Positions 5,922 through 6,989 of a DNA stretch of 6,989 nucleotides are shown here, piece after piece. The position numbers were made by a program, and so were the translations under genes. Numbering within the stretch: the first letter of the stretch is position 1; every line of letters begins with the position of its first letter. The notes beneath the pieces were generated by a model, which saw only the letters and a list, made by a program, of their open reading frames with translations, was not told the origin of the DNA and did not search any database. The stretch is taken from contig QNDP01000064.1 in NCBI GenBank assembly GCA_003645975.1, forward strand, positions 1 through 6,989, in the 5' to 3' direction. This DNA is from Candidatus Hydrothermota bacterium. GTDB lineage: Bacteria; Hydrothermota; Hydrothermia; B15-G9.

Positions 5922-6677
5922 ATGTTCCTGAAAGGTTTGCTCTTTGCTTTTCTGATTTTGGCCTCTAAGCCGCTTAACATGGAGCTGATGGAGCTGGACG
6001 ACGGGATCCAGATAGCGATAACCGGAAGTTTCAAGTCCGCTAAGGTTTTCAAATTCGGATCTTACCTTGTGGTCGATGTGGAAAACGGGAAGCTAAGTTC
6101 CAAGCTCCCAAGAAAAGCCAACTTCTGCGGCGCTCAGATCACGGTGGAAGACCTCCGAAGGGACTTCGGTGTGGTTCGCTTTTCGATAAAGCCGCCGTCC
6201 TCTTTCTCTTACACTTACAGACAGGTTTCCAACGCCGTCATCGTTAAACTCAAATTTAAGAAACAAAAGATTAAACAGGTGGTGGAGCCGAAAACAGCAC
6301 AGCAGCGCAAAACAAGCGGCACAAGGGTCGAAAGCAAGCCCAAGTCCCAAAAGACCTCGAGCCGTGCGACGGAGCAGAGAGTGAAGACCGCTCAGCAGCG
6401 TTCCAAACCCCCGTCCAAGCCGACTCAAAGACGGTCGGTTGCACAACAGCAACAACCCAAGAGAGTTACCTCGACAGCAAAACCGAAGAAATCGACCAAG
6501 ACGGAGAAGCTCAGCGTATCGGTCTATGGCGCAAGACTTGAACTCCTCAACATCGCCCTAAGATTGGCAACTGGCGACACTTCCTTGATCGTTGAAGGTC
6601 CGTCAAGGGTTTTCATAAACGAACAAGAGATAACGGTGGACAGCCTGAAGAAATTGCTCCAGAAACCCCAAGAGTGA
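5922..6677 (+). CDS. Exported AMIN-domain protein with basic linker and STN/N0-like C-terminal domain (PilQ-like, no secretin channel)
   Basis: This is a 251-residue protein. Residues 1-15 (MFLKGLLFAFLILAS) form a signal peptide, so the rest should be periplasmic. Residues ~20-110 look like an AMIN domain, the peptidoglycan-binding module at the N-terminus of PilQ and AmiC: LDDGIQIAITGSFKSAKVFKF, YLVVDVENGKL, FGVVRFSIKPPSSFSYTYR, AVIVKLKF give the beta pattern with the central 'LVVDV' strand. Residues ~111-195 are a very basic, low-complexity linker rich in K, Q, R, S, T and P, with KTAQQR twice (124-129, 155-160) and a QQQQ run. Residues ~196-248 (VSVYGARLELLNIALRLATG, then SLIVEG, VFINEQEITVDSLKKLLQK) fit the beta-alpha-beta-beta-alpha plan of the STN/N0 domain that precedes secretin channels. 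The chain then stops naturally, ten bases before murJ, with no secretin barrel. In PilQ, N0 is the PilP docking site, which matches the gene just upstream. The AMIN call is moderately strong; the STN call is tentative. Confidence 0.62.
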   Translation: MFLKGLLFAFLILASKPLNMELMELDDGIQIAITGSFKSAKVFKFGSYLVVDVENGKLSSKLPRKANFCGAQITVEDLRRDFGVVRFSIKPPSSFSYTYRQVSNAVIVKLKFKKQKIKQVVEPKTAQQRKTSGTRVESKPKSQKTSSRATEQRVKTAQQRSKPPSKPTQRRSVAQQQQPKRVTSTAKPKKSTKTEKLSVSVYGARLELLNIALRLATGDTSLIVEGPSRVFINEQEITVDSLKKLLQKPQE

Positions 6678-6687
6678 TTCACATTCA

Positions 6688-6989
6688 ATGCGATACCGCT
6701 CTGTTTTTGCCTTCTCACTGGCCACATTTTTGAGTCGAATTTTCGGCTTTGTGCGCGAGGGTGTCATTGCCTATCTTCTTGGGGCTTCGGGTATTGCCGA
6801 CGCTTTCTATACTGCACTTAGAATTCCAGCTTTGTTGCGAGACTTACTTGCAGAGAACGCCATCCAGAACGCCTTTATCCCGTCATACATCGAGGCTGAG
6901 GTTACTGACAACCGTCCGAACGAGTTTCTCGGGACCGTAACCATCCTGTGGCTCTCGGTCGCATTTGCGTTCTCCCTTCTCGGCATCAT
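6688..6989 (+). CDS. murJ: Lipid II flippase MurJ (MviN family), N-terminal part, continues past window
   Basis: The frame from the ATG at 6688 stays open to the end of the window (100 codons). It reads MRYRSVFAFSLATFLSRIFG, FVREGVIAYLLGASGIADAF, YTALRIPALLRDLLAENAIQ, NAFIPSYIEAE. This matches the MurJ/MviN N-terminus: the SR-x-x-GFVR motif, the GAS-x-x-ADAF motif, and RIP-x-LLR followed by L-AEG/N-A-x-x-x-AF-P. MurJ moves the peptidoglycan precursor lipid II across the inner membrane; full proteins have about 14 membrane segments, of which only the first two or so are visible. The conserved arginines of the central cavity region (SR at 16-17, R23, R46 of RIP) are present. There is no strong Shine-Dalgarno site (AAGAG lies 13 bases before the ATG), so translation may depend on coupling to the AMIN gene, which ends ten bases earlier. 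Co-transcription with the pilus-like genes is likely. The family call is secure. Confidence 0.93.
   Translation, partial: MRYRSVFAFSLATFLSRIFGFVREGVIAYLLGASGIADAFYTALRIPALLRDLLAENAIQNAFIPSYIEAEVTDNRPNEFLGTVTILWLSVAFAFSLLGI

Noticed and set aside
6093..6455. Leu/Cys/Arg-rich open frame of 120 codons on the minus strand opposite the AMIN gene.
   Set aside because: Its leucine runs mirror the Lys/Gln/Ser codons of the basic linker on the other strand; it has no plausible ribosome binding site or domain.
4527..6510. Idea that the acidic tail of the polytopic membrane protein binds the basic linker of the AMIN protein by charge.
   Set aside because: The tail is probably cytoplasmic and the linker is in an exported protein, so they should be on opposite sides of the inner membrane.
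6749..6940. Short plus-strand open frame inside the start of murJ.
   Set aside because: It overlaps the frame that gives clear MurJ motifs (FVRE, GAS..ADAF, RIP..LLR) and encodes nothing recognisable itself.
1..6989. CRISPR array, tRNA, rRNA, insertion sequence or prophage elements.
   Set aside because: I looked for regularly spaced repeats, tRNA-like cloverleaf sequence, transposase motifs and terminal inverted repeats and saw none; nearly all of the window is housekeeping or envelope coding sequence.

Overview
The window looks like a chromosomal segment from a diderm (Gram-negative-type) bacterium. It has roughly balanced base composition, strong Shine-Dalgarno sites (AGGAGG) and one TTG start. 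A MurJ flippase start and several proteins resembling the inner-membrane and periplasmic parts of type IV pili or type II secretion point to an envelope with an outer membrane. The gene mix (a compact PilM-like protein, a MEMO/AMMECR1 fusion, an unrecognised polytopic membrane protein) would suit an uncultured candidate phylum. The sequence alone does not allow a firm taxonomic call.

Layout. (1) Bases 1-395 hold the 3' end of mfd, the transcription-repair coupling factor, with a short final domain and two stop codons in a row. (2) Bases 557-1957 encode a fused MEMO + AMMECR1 protein, i.e. components B and A of the AmmeMemoRadiSam system in one chain. The radical SAM partner is not in the window. 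(3) A minus-strand MFS transporter (1954-3111) converges on it; the two stop codons share bases, so there is no room for a terminator between them. (4) The divergent intergenic region (3112-3467) holds a good sigma70-type promoter for the rightward genes, a GC-rich hairpin with an alternative pairing on the MFS leader side, and three copies of the 7-mer TTCGAGC in either orientation. (5) Bases 3468-6989 read as one rightward gene cluster: a polytopic membrane protein with an acidic tail, a compact PilM-like actin-fold protein (start and stop overlap as ATGA), a single-pass protein with a PilP/GspC-like periplasmic domain (TTG start), an exported AMIN-domain protein ending in an STN/N0-like domain, and the 5' end of murJ.

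The most interesting part is 4682-6677. The three proteins match, in order and topology, the cytoplasmic (PilM), inner-membrane/periplasmic (PilP/GspC) and outer periplasmic (PilQ N-terminus) layers of a type IV pilus alignment complex. All are minimal versions: the PilM-like protein has weak nucleotide-binding motifs, PilN and PilO are not separate genes, and the PilQ-like protein stops before any secretin channel. Directly followed by murJ, this could be a reduced trans-envelope complex used for something other than pilus extrusion, or an accessory module for a secretin encoded elsewhere. The individual domain calls come from pattern recognition and need profile searches.
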